Shown piece by piece: positions 42,623 through 51,792 of a stretch of DNA of 64,000 bases. The position numbers and the translations under genes were made by a program. Origin of the DNA: Pseudonocardia sp. HH130629-09 (GTDB taxonomy: Bacteria; Actinomycetota; Actinomycetes; Mycobacteriales; Pseudonocardiaceae). The DNA is taken from contig NZ_CP011868.1 in NCBI RefSeq assembly GCF_001294645.1, forward strand, positions 5,332,001-5,396,000, in the 5' to 3' direction. Below the pieces are notes generated by a model. That model did no database searches. It was not told the origin of the DNA and saw only the letters and a program-made list of their open reading frames with translations. Every line of letters begins with the position of its first letter. Position 1 is the stretch's first letter.

Positions 42623-45148
42623 GTGAGCATCTGCACCGATTCGCGCACGACGGCCGACGACCCGGCCGGCGTCGCGTCCGCCGTCGGCGGCACCGCGCCC
42701 GAACAGGGTGCTCCGGCCGTCCGAAGTGGAGGAGACGGCGGCGGTGAGGTGCTCGCGCTGACCGGTCTGCGGATCGTCGCCGCGCTCTGGGTCGTCGCGT
42801 TCCACTTCCACTTCACCCCGATGGCGGGTGTGGAGACGGTGAACGACTGGCTCGGGCCGCTGATCACGCAGGGCGCGCTCGGCGTCGACCTGTTCTTCGT
42901 CCTGAGCGGTTTCGTGATCGCCTGGACCTACCTCGACCAGCTGGGCCCGCGGCTGCGGCTGCGCGAGGCCGGCGGGTTCGTGTGGGCCCGTGCGGCGCGG
43001 ATGTGGCCCGCCTACGTGGTGGTCCTCCACCTCTTCGGCGTGTGGCTCGTGGCGCGGCTGGTGTTCGGGTCGACGACCGATGTCGTCTACCAGTCGGTGC
43101 AGCCGTCGTTCACCGTCGGCGCGTGGCTGGAGCAGCTGTTCGGCGTACAGATGTGGGACGAGCAGTACCTCGACGGCGCGTCCTGGATCGGCCCGACGTG
43201 GTCGATCAGCGCCGAGTGGCTCGCCTACCTGCTGTTCCCGCTGTTGGCCCTCGGCTTCTTCCGGCTGCGGAACCTGCCGTTCGCGGTGCTGGCGGTGGGG
43301 TCGCTGCTCTGCACCGCACCGATGGCGGCCGCGTTCCTCGTGGTCGGGTCGCCGTACTACCCGTACAGCTGGCTGGTCCGGGTCCTCGGCGGGTTCTCCG
43401 CGGGCGTCCTGGCGATGCTGGCCGTGCGGCGGCTGCGCGCCACCGAGCGGACCCGCTCCGCGGCCTCGACGACGGCGACGTTCACCGTCGCCGCGGTCCC
43501 GTTCGTCCTGCTGGCGGGGTCCGTCCTCGGCGGCGGGCTGCACGGCCTGGCCGTCGTCGCCTTCCCGATCCTGGTCGGGGCCCTCGCGCTCGCCGACCGC
43601 GGACCGGTGCACCACCTGCTGACCCGTGGCCCGGTGGTGCACGGAGGGCGGATCTCCTACGCCCTCTACCTGGTCCACATCCCGATGTTCGAGATCTTCT
43701 GGTTCCTGAGCGACTCCGGTGTCCTCCCCCGCGGCGGGGAGACGGGGCATCTGATCGCGCTCACCGTCTTCGTGGGGACTCTGCCCGTGGCACACCTGCT
43801 GTACTCGCTCGTCGAACGTCCCGCGCGCCGGTGGATGCGGGGCCGCACCCGGCCCGCCCCCGAGGCGGTCGAGGCGGTCGTCGCCCACGACCCGGTCCCC
43901 GCCGCCCGTCGTGTCGTGGACAACGACGCGGCGCGCCGTGACCCGGAGACCTCCGTGCTGGCGGTGGTCACCGACGAGCCGGTGACCTCGGTGCTGCCGG
44001 TCGTGTCGGCCGGACCGGCCGCGGACCCCGCCCCGGCGGTGCCCGTCCGGCGGACGGCGCCAGAGCCTGCCCCGTCGCGGTCGTTCGCGCCGACGCAGGG
44101 CGCCCCTGCACAGGGCGCACCGATGCACCCGGGCCCGCCGACGCCTCCGGGCGCAGCGCAGAACGTGCCGACGCAGCAGAGCGCGTCGTCCGAGCAGGGC
44201 GCCGTGCAGCGGCCCGCCTCGTCGCAGTTCTCCGTTCAGCAGTCCGCCGTTCCGCAGCCCGCCCGGCCGCAGCCGGTCGCCGCTCGGCCCGGCGCCGGAG
44301 ATCAGCCGGCTGCCGCTCGGCCCCGCACCGGGGAGCAGCCGGTCGTCGCAGCCCGGCCGGTGGCCGGGGACGAGCCCGGCGGCATGCCGCCGGTGACCGA
44401 GGCGCTGCCGGTGGTCCGCCGCCGCTCGGCGGGCCCCGCCGTCGCGACGACGTCGGGCTGGACCCCCACCACGCCTGCGGAGCAGGACCCGGCCGACGAC
44501 GCGCGCACCGCGGCCATGCCGCTCGTCCGGCCCGTCGCGGCCCCGTCCGCGCCGGTCGCCGAACCCGAGCCCACCGCCCCGGCGTCCGAGCCGGCTCCGG
44601 CCGACCCGATCGCCGTCCCGGCGCCCGCGCTGCCCACCCGGGCACCGCGCCGCCCCGAGGCCGACCCCGCCGACGTGCCCGCCGCGGCCGAGATCGACGT
44701 CCCGGCCCCGGCCGGTTCGGCCCGCTGGGTGCTGGAGCGCCTGGCCGCGGCCCGGGCCGCCGACTTCGACGGCGCCGGGCACAGCGACCTCTCGGAGGAC
44801 CTGGTGGCCGTCGCCCGGATGCGCAGCGGCGGCGCCGAGACCGGCGGGGACCTGTTCACCCCGGTCGTGGAGGGCACCGGCACCACCTCCGGCGTCGACC
44901 GGATGGAGCGGCTGCGGTCGCTGCACATCGCGGCCCGTGAGCTCGCCGACGACCGTGGTGTCGTCCCGGCGCCGCGGGCGATCCGCTCCGCCTCGGTGCT
45001 GCCCGGCACGCGGACCGGCGTCGAGAACTGCGGCCGCGCCGGCCGCCGTCGCGACGACGCCCACGCCAGCGCCGCGACCCCGATCGTCGCCGCCTCGGGT
45101 GCGGCCGCATCCCGTCGCCCCCGGAAGAAGCCGGCGCACGGGGCCTGA
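42623..45148 (+). CDS. Acyltransferase family 3 protein with long disordered tail
   Basis: An 841-residue protein. Residues from about 40 to 410 form an acyltransferase-3 domain with ten hydrophobic helices: the catalytic-His region LTGLRIVAALWVVAFHFHF, LFFVLSGFVIAW, WSISAEWLAYLLFPLL and ISYALYLVHIPMFEIFW. The remaining 430 or so residues are rich in Pro, Ala, Gln and Val, with repeated PTQGAPAQGAP-like and PVAARPGAGDQPAA-like segments, so they are probably disordered and cytoplasmic. AT3 enzymes acylate sugars across the membrane. Next to Emb, succinylation or acetylation of arabinan or another wall glycan is plausible. GTG 42623 has no strong ribosome site. Confidence 0.87.
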   Translation: MSICTDSRTTADDPAGVASAVGGTAPEQGAPAVRSGGDGGGEVLALTGLRIVAALWVVAFHFHFTPMAGVETVNDWLGPLITQGALGVDLFFVLSGFVIAWTYLDQLGPRLRLREAGGFVWARAARMWPAYVVVLHLFGVWLVARLVFGSTTDVVYQSVQPSFTVGAWLEQLFGVQMWDEQYLDGASWIGPTWSISAEWLAYLLFPLLALGFFRLRNLPFAVLAVGSLLCTAPMAAAFLVVGSPYYPYSWLVRVLGGFSAGVLAMLAVRRLRATERTRSAASTTATFTVAAVPFVLLAGSVLGGGLHGLAVVAFPILVGALALADRGPVHHLLTRGPVVHGGRISYALYLVHIPMFEIFWFLSDSGVLPRGGETGHLIALTVFVGTLPVAHLLYSLVERPARRWMRGRTRPAPEAVEAVVAHDPVPAARRVVDNDAARRDPETSVLAVVTDEPVTSVLPVVSAGPAADPAPAVPVRRTAPEPAPSRSFAPTQGAPAQGAPMHPGPPTPPGAAQNVPTQQSASSEQGAVQRPASSQFSVQQSAVPQPARPQPVAARPGAGDQPAAARPRTGEQPVVAARPVAGDEPGGMPPVTEALPVVRRRSAGPAVATTSGWTPTTPAEQDPADDARTAAMPLVRPVAAPSAPVAEPEPTAPASEPAPADPIAVPAPALPTRAPRRPEADPADVPAAAEIDVPAPAGSARWVLERLAAARAADFDGAGHSDLSEDLVAVARMRSGGAETGGDLFTPVVEGTGTTSGVDRMERLRSLHIAARELADDRGVVPAPRAIRSASVLPGTRTGVENCGRAGRRRDDAHASAATPIVAASGAAASRRPRKKPAHGA

Positions 45149-45172
45149 GACACCGCTGGGGAGCGGGTAACA

Positions 45173-45216
45173 CGGCCGTGCCCCCGGACCACCACCGTGG
45201 TCCGGGGGCACGGCCG
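45173..45216. terminator. Strong intrinsic-type hairpin after the acyltransferase gene
   Basis: A perfect 20-bp stem (45173-45192 with 45197-45216) around a CACC loop, 25 nt past the acyltransferase stop. No U-tract follows, which is usual for high-GC actinobacteria. The rest of 45217-45436 shows no other feature. Confidence 0.75.
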
Positions 45217-45436
45217 CGTCCGCCGACCCGCGCCGGATCCGGTCCGCGGGGTGGGGAGACCGGGCGGTGCCCGCCGGGCGGCGGTCCGCGCACCGGGCGA
45301 GCGGTCCGGTGACGCCGCATCCCGGTGCCCGGGACGTGACGCCGGTGCCCGGACACCGAGGCGCCGCGTCGGCGACAATGGACGTGCCCGCCCGTCGCGC
45401 CCCAGGACGGGTCCCGCCCACCGACGCGATGGACCG

Positions 45437-46123
45437 ATGATCCCCACGACCCCGCCCCTCGCCGACCTGCCCGAGCCCACCGGTGCCGCACCGCCGGAGC
45501 GGGCCGCACTGCACTGGTACCTGCGCCTGGTCCGCCACCACCTGGGCCGTGGCCCCTACCTCGACGTGGCGGGTGCCGGCGGGGCGCTGCTCGCCGGGCT
45601 GGCGCGGCTCGGCCCGGCCTCGGGGCTGGCCGGCTCGGAGGCCGAGGCAGAGCGGACGCGCGCCGGTGCGCCGGGCTGCCCCGTGCACCTGAGCCTCGAC
45701 GCCCTGCCGGGTCCGGTCGCCTCGCTGACCGCGGTGGAGGTGCTCGACCGGCTGCCGGACCCCGCGCTCGCCGGTGACCTCGGCCCGGGCGGCTGGTTCC
45801 GGGCGCTCGAACCGGGCGGGCACGCCCTCGTCGTCGCCGCCGACGCCGAGGGCCGGGGCCGCGAGCTCGCCGGCGCCCGCTGGGTGCCGCCCCGGGTCCC
45901 GCGCGGGCACCTGCGGATCCGGGAGATCCTCGTCGCCGCCGGGTTCGAGATCGTCCGCGAGGGCTCCGACGGGCTGACCCGCGGCCCCTACGGCGGCATC
46001 CCCACCTGGGCCGACCCGCGGCTGGCCGCGACCCGCGCGCAGCGGTCCGCGGGGCGGCTCACCTGCGAGGCCGGATCGGGGGAGCGCGCGGTGATCATCG
46101 CGAGGAGGCCGCCGGCGCCGTAG
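45437..46123 (+). CDS. SAM-dependent methyltransferase-like protein
   Basis: A 228-residue protein resembling class I methyltransferases with a degraded motif I (YLDVAGAGGALLAGLARL). SLTAVEVLDRLPDPA and ALEPGGHALVVAADAEG correspond to motifs II and III. The overall topology fits glycan- or lipid-modifying methyltransferases. The degenerate glycine motif leaves SAM binding uncertain. ATG 45437 is used. The nitroreductase start follows 10 bp after its stop. Confidence 0.7.
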   Translation: MIPTTPPLADLPEPTGAAPPERAALHWYLRLVRHHLGRGPYLDVAGAGGALLAGLARLGPASGLAGSEAEAERTRAGAPGCPVHLSLDALPGPVASLTAVEVLDRLPDPALAGDLGPGGWFRALEPGGHALVVAADAEGRGRELAGARWVPPRVPRGHLRIREILVAAGFEIVREGSDGLTRGPYGGIPTWADPRLAATRAQRSAGRLTCEAGSGERAVIIARRPPAP

Positions 46124-46133
46124 CGTGCGGGGC

Positions 46134-46784
46134 ATGAGCGATGTGCTGCCCCTCGGGCCCGACGAGCTGCTCACCACCACACGATCGGTCCGCAGGCGCC
46201 TTGACCTGGAGCGTCCGGTCCCGCTGGAGGTGGTCCGGGACAGCCTGGAGGTCGCGCTACAGGCCCCCAGCGGCTCCAACCAGCAGGGCTGGCACTGGCT
46301 GGTGCTCACCGACCCCGAGAAGCGCAGGGCGGTCGGCGAGTACTACCGCACGGCGTTCACCGCCTACCGGAACTCCTCGCAGTACCCGACCACACGCTCC
46401 AGCGGCGACGCCGACCGCGACGCCACCCAGCTCCGGGTGGCCGACAGCGCGCAGTACCTCGCGGACCGGATGGGCGAGGTCCCGGTGCTGATCATCGCCG
46501 CGATGAACGCAAAGGCCGAGCTGCCGGCCGCGAACCAGGCCGGGATGTGGGGCTCGCTGCTGCCGGCGGCGTGGAGCCTGCAGCTCGCCCTGCGCGCCCG
46601 CGGCCTGGGCAGCGCCTGGACGACCCTGCACCTGCAGTACGAGAAGGAGATCGCCGGGCTCCTGGGCATCCCGGACGACGTGCGACAGGGCGTCCTGCTG
46701 CCGGTCGCGTACTACACCGGTGACACGTTCAAGCCCGCGAAGCGCCAGCCGCTCGACACCGTCCTGCACGTCGACGGCTGGTAG
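46134..46784 (+). CDS. Nitroreductase-family FMN oxidoreductase
   Basis: A 216-residue nitroreductase. FMN contacts are expected in the N-terminal RSVRRRLDLERPV, in APSGSNQQGWHWLV and in the C-terminal VAYYTGDTFKPAKRQPLD. It reduces nitro or quinone-like compounds with NAD(P)H; the physiological substrate is unknown. ATG 46134 follows TAGCGT by 7 nt, suggesting a leaderless mRNA. It converges on dprE2 with a gap of 13 nt. Confidence 0.9.
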   Translation: MSDVLPLGPDELLTTTRSVRRRLDLERPVPLEVVRDSLEVALQAPSGSNQQGWHWLVLTDPEKRRAVGEYYRTAFTAYRNSSQYPTTRSSGDADRDATQLRVADSAQYLADRMGEVPVLIIAAMNAKAELPAANQAGMWGSLLPAAWSLQLALRARGLGSAWTTLHLQYEKEIAGLLGIPDDVRQGVLLPVAYYTGDTFKPAKRQPLDTVLHVDGW

Positions 46785-46797
46785 GCCGCCTCACGGA

Positions 46798-47553
46798 TCA
46801 GATCGGGAGCCTGCGGAACAGCGGCCGGGGCACGTGGCGCAGGGCGCTCATCACGAAGCGCATCGGGGCCGGTGCCCAGACCAGCTCCTTCCCCGTCCGC
46901 ACCGCGTCGACGATCACGTCGGCGACGGCCCGCGGCGTCGTGGCGAGCGGTGCGGCGTCGAGCCCCTCGGTCATCTTCGAGTGCACGAAGCCGGGCCGGA
47001 CGATCGTGACCGTCACGCCGAACTCGCGCAGCGCCTCGGTGAGCCCGGTGTAGAACGCGTCCATCCCGGCCTTGGTGGAGCCGTAGACGAAGTTCGAGCG
47101 GCGGGCCCGCTCCCCGGCGACCGAGGAGATCGCGACGAGCGCGCCGTGGCCCTGCTCGCGGAAGCGCTCGGCCAGCGCGACCCCGGTGGAGACGGTCGCG
47201 GTGTAGTTGACCTGCGCGAGCTCGACGGCGTGGTCGACGTCGGTCCAGGCCTTCTCGTTGTCGCCGAGCAGCCCGAACGCCACGACGGCGACGTCGATGT
47301 CCCCGCCGGCGAAGGCCTTCTTCACGACCTCGGGGTGGGTCTCGATGCGCGTGGCGTCGAACTCGACGGTCTCCACGCCGCACCCGAGTGCCTCGAGCTC
47401 GGCGCGGGCGGCGTCGAGCCGGGGGCCGGGGCGGGCGGCGAGCACGACCCGCAACGGGCGGTCCGCGGCGAACGCGCGCACGGTGGCCAGGCCGATCTCG
47501 GAGGTGCCGCCGAGGAGCAGGATGCTCTGCGGGTTGCCGACTGCGTCGATCAT
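46798..47553 (-). CDS. dprE2: Decaprenylphosphoryl-2-keto-ribose reductase DprE2
   Basis: A 251-residue SDR. The NADH-binding motif LLLGGTSEIGLA is at residues 12-23, the active-site Ser143/Ser144 are in VAISSVAGER, and Y157/K161 are in YGSTKAG. It completes the epimerisation started by DprE1 and yields decaprenyl-phosphoryl-arabinose, the sole arabinose donor for AftA and Emb. It lies 20 nt downstream of dprE1 in one transcript, as in mycobacteria (Rv3791). Confidence 0.93.
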   Translation of the reverse strand: MIDAVGNPQSILLLGGTSEIGLATVRAFAADRPLRVVLAARPGPRLDAARAELEALGCGVETVEFDATRIETHPEVVKKAFAGGDIDVAVVAFGLLGDNEKAWTDVDHAVELAQVNYTATVSTGVALAERFREQGHGALVAISSVAGERARRSNFVYGSTKAGMDAFYTGLTEALREFGVTVTIVRPGFVHSKMTEGLDAAPLATTPRAVADVIVDAVRTGKELVWAPAPMRFVMSALRHVPRPLFRRLPI

Positions 47554-47573
47554 GATGGTGCTGGCTCCGGACG

Positions 47574-48980
47574 TCAGAGGGTCAGTGCGAGGCGGCGGGA
47601 CATGTCGGAGGCGAAGACGCCGGTGGGATCGACGCCGTCACGGATCGCCTTCCACTCGGCGAACCGCGGGTAGCCGGCGGCGAAGGCCTCCGGCGACGTG
47701 CGCGACTCCTTCGCCAGGTACAGCCGCCCGCCGGCGGCCAGCACCATCTCGTCGAGCTCCGTGCAGAACCGGGACAGCCCGTTCGCGATCGGGAAGTCGA
47801 CGGTGATCGTCCAGCCCTTGGTCGGGAACGACAGCGGTGCGTCGTTGCCCGCGCCGAAGCGCTTGAACACGTTCAGCCCGGACTTGTGCGGCGACGCCGC
47901 GATCTTCTCGAGGATGCGGCGCAGCTCGGTCTCCGCCCCCATCGGGACGACGAACTGGTACTGCAGGAAGCCCTTCGAGCCGTAGACCCGGTTCCAGTCC
48001 CCGAACACGTCGAGCACCTGGTAGAAGGCCGTGATGTTCTGCACCGAGCCGCGCTGGCGCTTCGGGGCCTTGCGGAACCACAGCTCGGAGAACGCGGTCA
48101 GCGACAGCTTGTTGGCCAGCCCGTTCGGGAAGACGTCGGGGAAGGTCAGCAGCTGCGGCGCGTCGAACTTCAGCGGCTCGGACCGCAGCTTCGCGGGGAG
48201 CTGGTCGACGGTCGCGAGCGAGCCGCGGGTCAGCACCGAGCGGCCCATCCGGGCCCCGGTCGCGGTGGTGTCGAACCAGGCGGCGGAGTAGCCGTAGGTG
48301 TCGTCGGAGCCGTCGGTGAGCAGCTCCAGCAGACCGTCGAGGTCGTCGGTGCGGTCGGTGTCGACCACGAAGTACGCCGACTCGGTCCGGTGCAGGCGGA
48401 CCTTCGCCCGCACGATGACGCCGGTCAGGCCCATCCCGCCGACGGTCGCCCAGAACAGCGCGGAGTCCGGTCCGGACGGGGTCAGCTCGCGGACCGAGCC
48501 GTCCGCGGTCACCAGCTGCAGCCACTCGACGTGGTTGCCGAAGCTGCCCTTGGTGTGGTGGTTCTTGCCGTGCACGTCGGCACCGATCGCGCCGCCGATG
48601 GTGACCTGGCGGGTGCCCGGCAGCACCGGGACCCACCGGCCGAGCGGCAGCGCGGCGCGCATGAGCTGGTCCAGGCTGACGCCCGCGTCCACGTCCGCGA
48701 CACCGGAGTCCGGGTCGATCGCGTGGATCCGGCTGAGTCCCGGCATGTCGAGGACGACCCCGCCCGCGTTCTGCGCGGGGTCGCCGTAGGAGCGGCCGAG
48801 CCCGCGGGCGATCACTCCGCGCTCGCCCGCCGTGCGGACGGCCTCGGCCACGTCCTCGGCGTCGCGCGGGGTGACGAGCTGGGCGGTCGTCGGTGCGGTC
48901 CGTCCCCAGCCGTGCAGGGACGCGGTCCGCCGCGCCGGGGCGTCGGTCCTGGTGCTGCTGGGAACGGTCGTGTCCGTCAT
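47574..48980 (-). CDS. dprE1: Decaprenylphosphoryl-beta-D-ribose 2-oxidase DprE1
   Basis: A 468-residue FAD enzyme of the VAO family. The FAD region GLGRSYGDPAQNAGG is followed by GGAIGADVHGKNHH with the flavin-contact His137, and the substrate domain contains NVFKRFGAGNDAPLSFP. At the position of the mycobacterial Cys387 (GWNICVDFP) this protein reads GWTITVDFP, so Thr393 (codon ACC) replaces the cysteine attacked by benzothiazinones. ATG 48980 lies 7 nt after TACCCT (48993-48988). It oxidises decaprenyl-phosphoryl-ribose and works with DprE2. Confidence 0.95.
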   Translation of the reverse strand: MTDTTVPSSTRTDAPARRTASLHGWGRTAPTTAQLVTPRDAEDVAEAVRTAGERGVIARGLGRSYGDPAQNAGGVVLDMPGLSRIHAIDPDSGVADVDAGVSLDQLMRAALPLGRWVPVLPGTRQVTIGGAIGADVHGKNHHTKGSFGNHVEWLQLVTADGSVRELTPSGPDSALFWATVGGMGLTGVIVRAKVRLHRTESAYFVVDTDRTDDLDGLLELLTDGSDDTYGYSAAWFDTTATGARMGRSVLTRGSLATVDQLPAKLRSEPLKFDAPQLLTFPDVFPNGLANKLSLTAFSELWFRKAPKRQRGSVQNITAFYQVLDVFGDWNRVYGSKGFLQYQFVVPMGAETELRRILEKIAASPHKSGLNVFKRFGAGNDAPLSFPTKGWTITVDFPIANGLSRFCTELDEMVLAAGGRLYLAKESRTSPEAFAAGYPRFAEWKAIRDGVDPTGVFASDMSRRLALTL

Positions 48981-48987
48981 CGTCGCC

Positions 48988-48993
48988 AGGGTA
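48988..48993 (-). promoter_or_regulatory. TACCCT -10 box of dprE1-dprE2
   Basis: It lies 7 nt upstream of ATG 48980 with no Shine-Dalgarno sequence. In the other direction GACCCT, 6 nt before GTG 49033, is a weaker version for the divergent GT-C gene. Confidence 0.5.
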
Positions 48994-49032
48994 GCGAGGG
49001 GCACCGACGGCGACGGGTGCGACCCTGGGCGG

Positions 49033-50829
49033 GTGCTCGATGAGCGGCAGGCCCGCCTCCCGCTGCCACCGGCGCGGCGCCGGGGTGCGACCGCGGGGCT
49101 GTACGTGCTGCTCGGGGTCGGCTACCTGCTGGTCTCGCTGTGGCTGCAGCGCCGGGTGCTCGCCGACCCGGGCGGTCTGCTGATCGGCCACGTCACCGCC
49201 GACGCCGACATGTTCTCCTGGTGGCTCCACTGGCTCCCGTTCGCCGTGACGCACGGGGAGAACCCGCTGGTCACCGACTGGATGCACTGGCCGTACGGGC
49301 TGAACGCACTGTGGAACACCGCGGTCCCGCTGCTGGCGCTGGCGCTCGCCCCGGTGACCCTGGTCGCGGGCTCGGTGACCGCGTTCAACGTCGGCCTGAT
49401 CCTCGGCCCGGTCGTCTCCGGGCTGGTGCTGGTCGCCGCGCTCGGCCCGTACGTGGGCCGGACCGGCCGCGGCTGGGCCGCCCGCGGGATTGCCGGTGCG
49501 CTGTACGCGTTCTCCCCGTTCCACCTCGCGCACGCGATCGCCGGGCACCTGAATCTCACGTGGTCGGTGCTGCCGCCGCTGCTCCTGCTCCTCGCGCACC
49601 ACCTGTTCGCGCGCGGGCCGCTGCGCCGGCCGTGGCGGTTGGGGACGCTGACCGGGCTCGCGCTGGTCGGGCAGCTCGTCCTCTACACCCAGACCCTCGC
49701 GATCGGTGTGATCTTCCTGGTCGTCACCGCGATCGTGCTCGCGCTGCGCTTCCCGCGCCGGGTCCGCGCGCACCTGCCCGGGCTGGTCCGGGCCGGTCTC
49801 GCCTGCGTCGGGGTGTTCGTGGTGCTGGGCGCCTACCCGCTGTACCTGGTGCTGGCCGGGCCGAGCCGGCCGCGCGGCGCGATCCGCAACGTGCACGCCA
49901 CCGGGGCGGATCTGGCGAACCTGCTGGTCCCGACCCGGCTGACCGCCGTCCGGGCGACGCCCGACGGCGTCGACACCGAGCTCGGCGGCCACATCGGCGA
50001 GCAGGGTGGTTACGTCGGGCTCGCCGTGCTGGCGCTGGTCGTCGTCGCCGTGCTGCTCGTCCGGTCGACCACGCTGCGGGTCGTCGCGGCGGTGGGGCTC
50101 CTGTCCTGGGTCGCCTCGCTCGGCACGAGCGTGGTGCTGCTGGGCGAGTACACGGAGATCCCGCTGCCCTGGCTCGGGTTCGCCGAGGTCCCGCTGCTGT
50201 CGGAGGTCGAGCCGGTCCGCATACAGGTGGTGACGGCGCTCTGCGTCGCCGTCGTGGTCGCGCTCTGGGTGGACCGGATGCCGCTCGGCACCCCGGCGAC
50301 CGCCGTCGGCGCCGCCGCGCTGACCGGGCTGGCGGTCGTGTCCTGGCTGCCGGCCGACGCCCAGGAGGTCCGGCCGGCCCCGGTGCCGGAGTTCTTCGCC
50401 GCCGGCGCGGCGCCGCTGGGACCGTCCGACGTGGTCGAGATCTACCCGCGGATCACCGCCGCCTGGGACGACGGCGCGCAGGGCCTGCGCTGGCAGGCCG
50501 CCTCCGGTCCGGCGTTCCGGATCCGGGGCGGCTACTTCATCGCCTCCGACCCCGAGGACGACGTCGCGATCCAGTCCCGGTGGAACCGCTACCAGATCGG
50601 CGCGCAGTGGGTCGCCGACGGCAAGGACGAGCCCAGCGACGACTACGCCGCCGCCGCTCACCGCGAGCAGCGCGACCTGGGGATCACCGCCGTCGCGTTC
50701 GTCCCCGGGTACGCCGGGGGAGACGAGGCCAGGGCGCTGGCCTGGACCCGCCGGGTGACCGGCGACCCCGGCCGGTTCGACGGCGGGGTGTGGCTGTTCC
50801 GGCTGCCGGACGGCGCACCCGTCGGCTAG
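49033..50829 (+). CDS. Multi-spanning membrane protein, GT-C-like
   Basis: A 598-residue membrane protein with about 11 hydrophobic helices. An extracytoplasmic loop early in the chain reads HVTADADMFSWWLHWLPFAVTHGENPLVTDW, with acidic and histidine residues like GT-C sugar transferases. It continues with WPYGLNALWNTAVPLL and FSPFHLAHAIAGHLN. The C-terminal 140 residues are soluble (VVEIYPRITAAWDDG). The specific function is unknown; its position divergent from dprE1 suggests a wall-glycan role. GTG 49033 is used. Confidence 0.83.
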   Translation: MLDERQARLPLPPARRRGATAGLYVLLGVGYLLVSLWLQRRVLADPGGLLIGHVTADADMFSWWLHWLPFAVTHGENPLVTDWMHWPYGLNALWNTAVPLLALALAPVTLVAGSVTAFNVGLILGPVVSGLVLVAALGPYVGRTGRGWAARGIAGALYAFSPFHLAHAIAGHLNLTWSVLPPLLLLLAHHLFARGPLRRPWRLGTLTGLALVGQLVLYTQTLAIGVIFLVVTAIVLALRFPRRVRAHLPGLVRAGLACVGVFVVLGAYPLYLVLAGPSRPRGAIRNVHATGADLANLLVPTRLTAVRATPDGVDTELGGHIGEQGGYVGLAVLALVVVAVLLVRSTTLRVVAAVGLLSWVASLGTSVVLLGEYTEIPLPWLGFAEVPLLSEVEPVRIQVVTALCVAVVVALWVDRMPLGTPATAVGAAALTGLAVVSWLPADAQEVRPAPVPEFFAAGAAPLGPSDVVEIYPRITAAWDDGAQGLRWQAASGPAFRIRGGYFIASDPEDDVAIQSRWNRYQIGAQWVADGKDEPSDDYAAAAHREQRDLGITAVAFVPGYAGGDEARALAWTRRVTGDPGRFDGGVWLFRLPDGAPVG

Positions 50830-50834
50830 GTGTT

Positions 50835-50840
50835 TACCCT
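50835..50840 (+). promoter_or_regulatory. TACCCT -10 box of the DUF1707 gene
   Basis: It lies 6 nt upstream of GTG 50847 and 6 nt after the stop of the preceding gene. Confidence 0.45.
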
Positions 50841-50846
50841 GGTGGG

Positions 50847-51449
50847 GTGACCGGTGCGCGGCTACCCGGAGAGGGTCGGGAGATCAGGATCTCCGACGCC
50901 GACCGCGAGCGCGTCGCGGCGCGGCTCAACCACGCGTTGGGCGAGGGCCGCATCTCGGTCGACGAGCTGCAGGAGCGGCTGTCGGTCGTCTACGGAGCCA
51001 GGTTCGGCTCCGATCTCGTGCCGGTGCTGTCCGACCTGCCCGGTGACCCGCTGAACCTGTCCGCGGACGTCCTCGCCACCCCCGTCGGTCCGCCGACGGT
51101 GCTGCGCGGTGGCGTCGGCGGGGTCAAGCGCCGTGGCGACTGGGTGGTCCCGGCCCGGCTGCGGGTGCAGACCTCCCTCGGCGCGGTGCTGCTGGACTTC
51201 TGCGACGCGCGGCTGCCCCTGCCCGTCGTCGAGATCGAGCTGGAGCTCGGCGCCGGCTCGGCCCGGCTGCTCGTCCCGGAGAACGCCACCGCCGACGTCG
51301 ACGGCCTCGTCTCCCAGTACGGCTCGGTCCGCTCGAAGCTGCCCAGCCGCGCGGTCCACGGCCGCCCGCACTTCCGGGTGTACGGCCGCACGGCAGCGGG
51401 GTCGGTGTCGGTGCGGACCCGCTACACCTTCGCCGGCCGCCACTTCTGA
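50847..51449 (+). CDS. DUF1707 domain protein
   Basis: A 200-residue protein. The N-terminal 55 residues are a DUF1707 (SHOCT-like) domain: IRISDADRERVAARLNHALGEGRISVDELQERL. It is followed by a beta-rich domain that resembles the C-terminal region of LiaF-like cell-wall stress proteins. No membrane helix is visible. GTG 50847 lies 6 nt after TACCCT (50835-50840). The function is unknown. Confidence 0.83.
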   Translation: MTGARLPGEGREIRISDADRERVAARLNHALGEGRISVDELQERLSVVYGARFGSDLVPVLSDLPGDPLNLSADVLATPVGPPTVLRGGVGGVKRRGDWVVPARLRVQTSLGAVLLDFCDARLPLPVVEIELELGAGSARLLVPENATADVDGLVSQYGSVRSKLPSRAVHGRPHFRVYGRTAAGSVSVRTRYTFAGRHF

Positions 51450-51474
51450 ACGCCGTCGCCCGGCCGGGGGCCGG

Positions 51475-51792
51475 TCACGAGGACACCTCCGACGGGTCGG
51501 TGGCCGGGTCGAGGAGCGCCCGCAGCGCGGCCGTGTAGTCCTCGAAAGCCCGCCGACCGGTTCTCGTCAGCTCGACGAAGGTCACCGGGGTGCGTCGCTG
51601 GTGGGTCTTGGTGATCGCGACGTAGCCCGCGTCCTCCAGCTTGCGCAGGTGGGTGGACAGGTTGCCCGCGGTCATGCCGAGCAGCTCCTGCAGGCGCGGG
51701 AAGGTCATGCGGTCGCCGTCGTCGAGGGCGGCAAGGGTAGCGGTGACCCGCAGCCGTGCCTGGGCGTGGATGACGGGGTCGAGCTCGGTCAC
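51475..51792 (-). CDS. Winged-helix transcriptional regulator
   Basis: A 105-residue regulator with a MarR/ArsR-like winged helix: RLRVTATLAALDDGDRMTFPRLQELLGMTAGNLSTHLRKLEDAGYVAITK, then the wing and TRTGRRAFEDYTAAL. GTG 51792 overlaps the stop of the upstream membrane-protein gene (GTGA). It very likely autoregulates the pair, a common two-gene layout in actinobacteria. Confidence 0.87.
   Translation of the reverse strand: MTELDPVIHAQARLRVTATLAALDDGDRMTFPRLQELLGMTAGNLSTHLRKLEDAGYVAITKTHQRRTPVTFVELTRTGRRAFEDYTAALRALLDPATDPSEVSS

Noticed and set aside
42430..46309. Very long open frame on the minus strand opposite the acyltransferase and methyltransferase genes
   Set aside because: It lacks any recognisable domain, consists of low-complexity Arg/Gly/Pro text and is a by-product of high GC; the plus-strand genes have clear family motifs.
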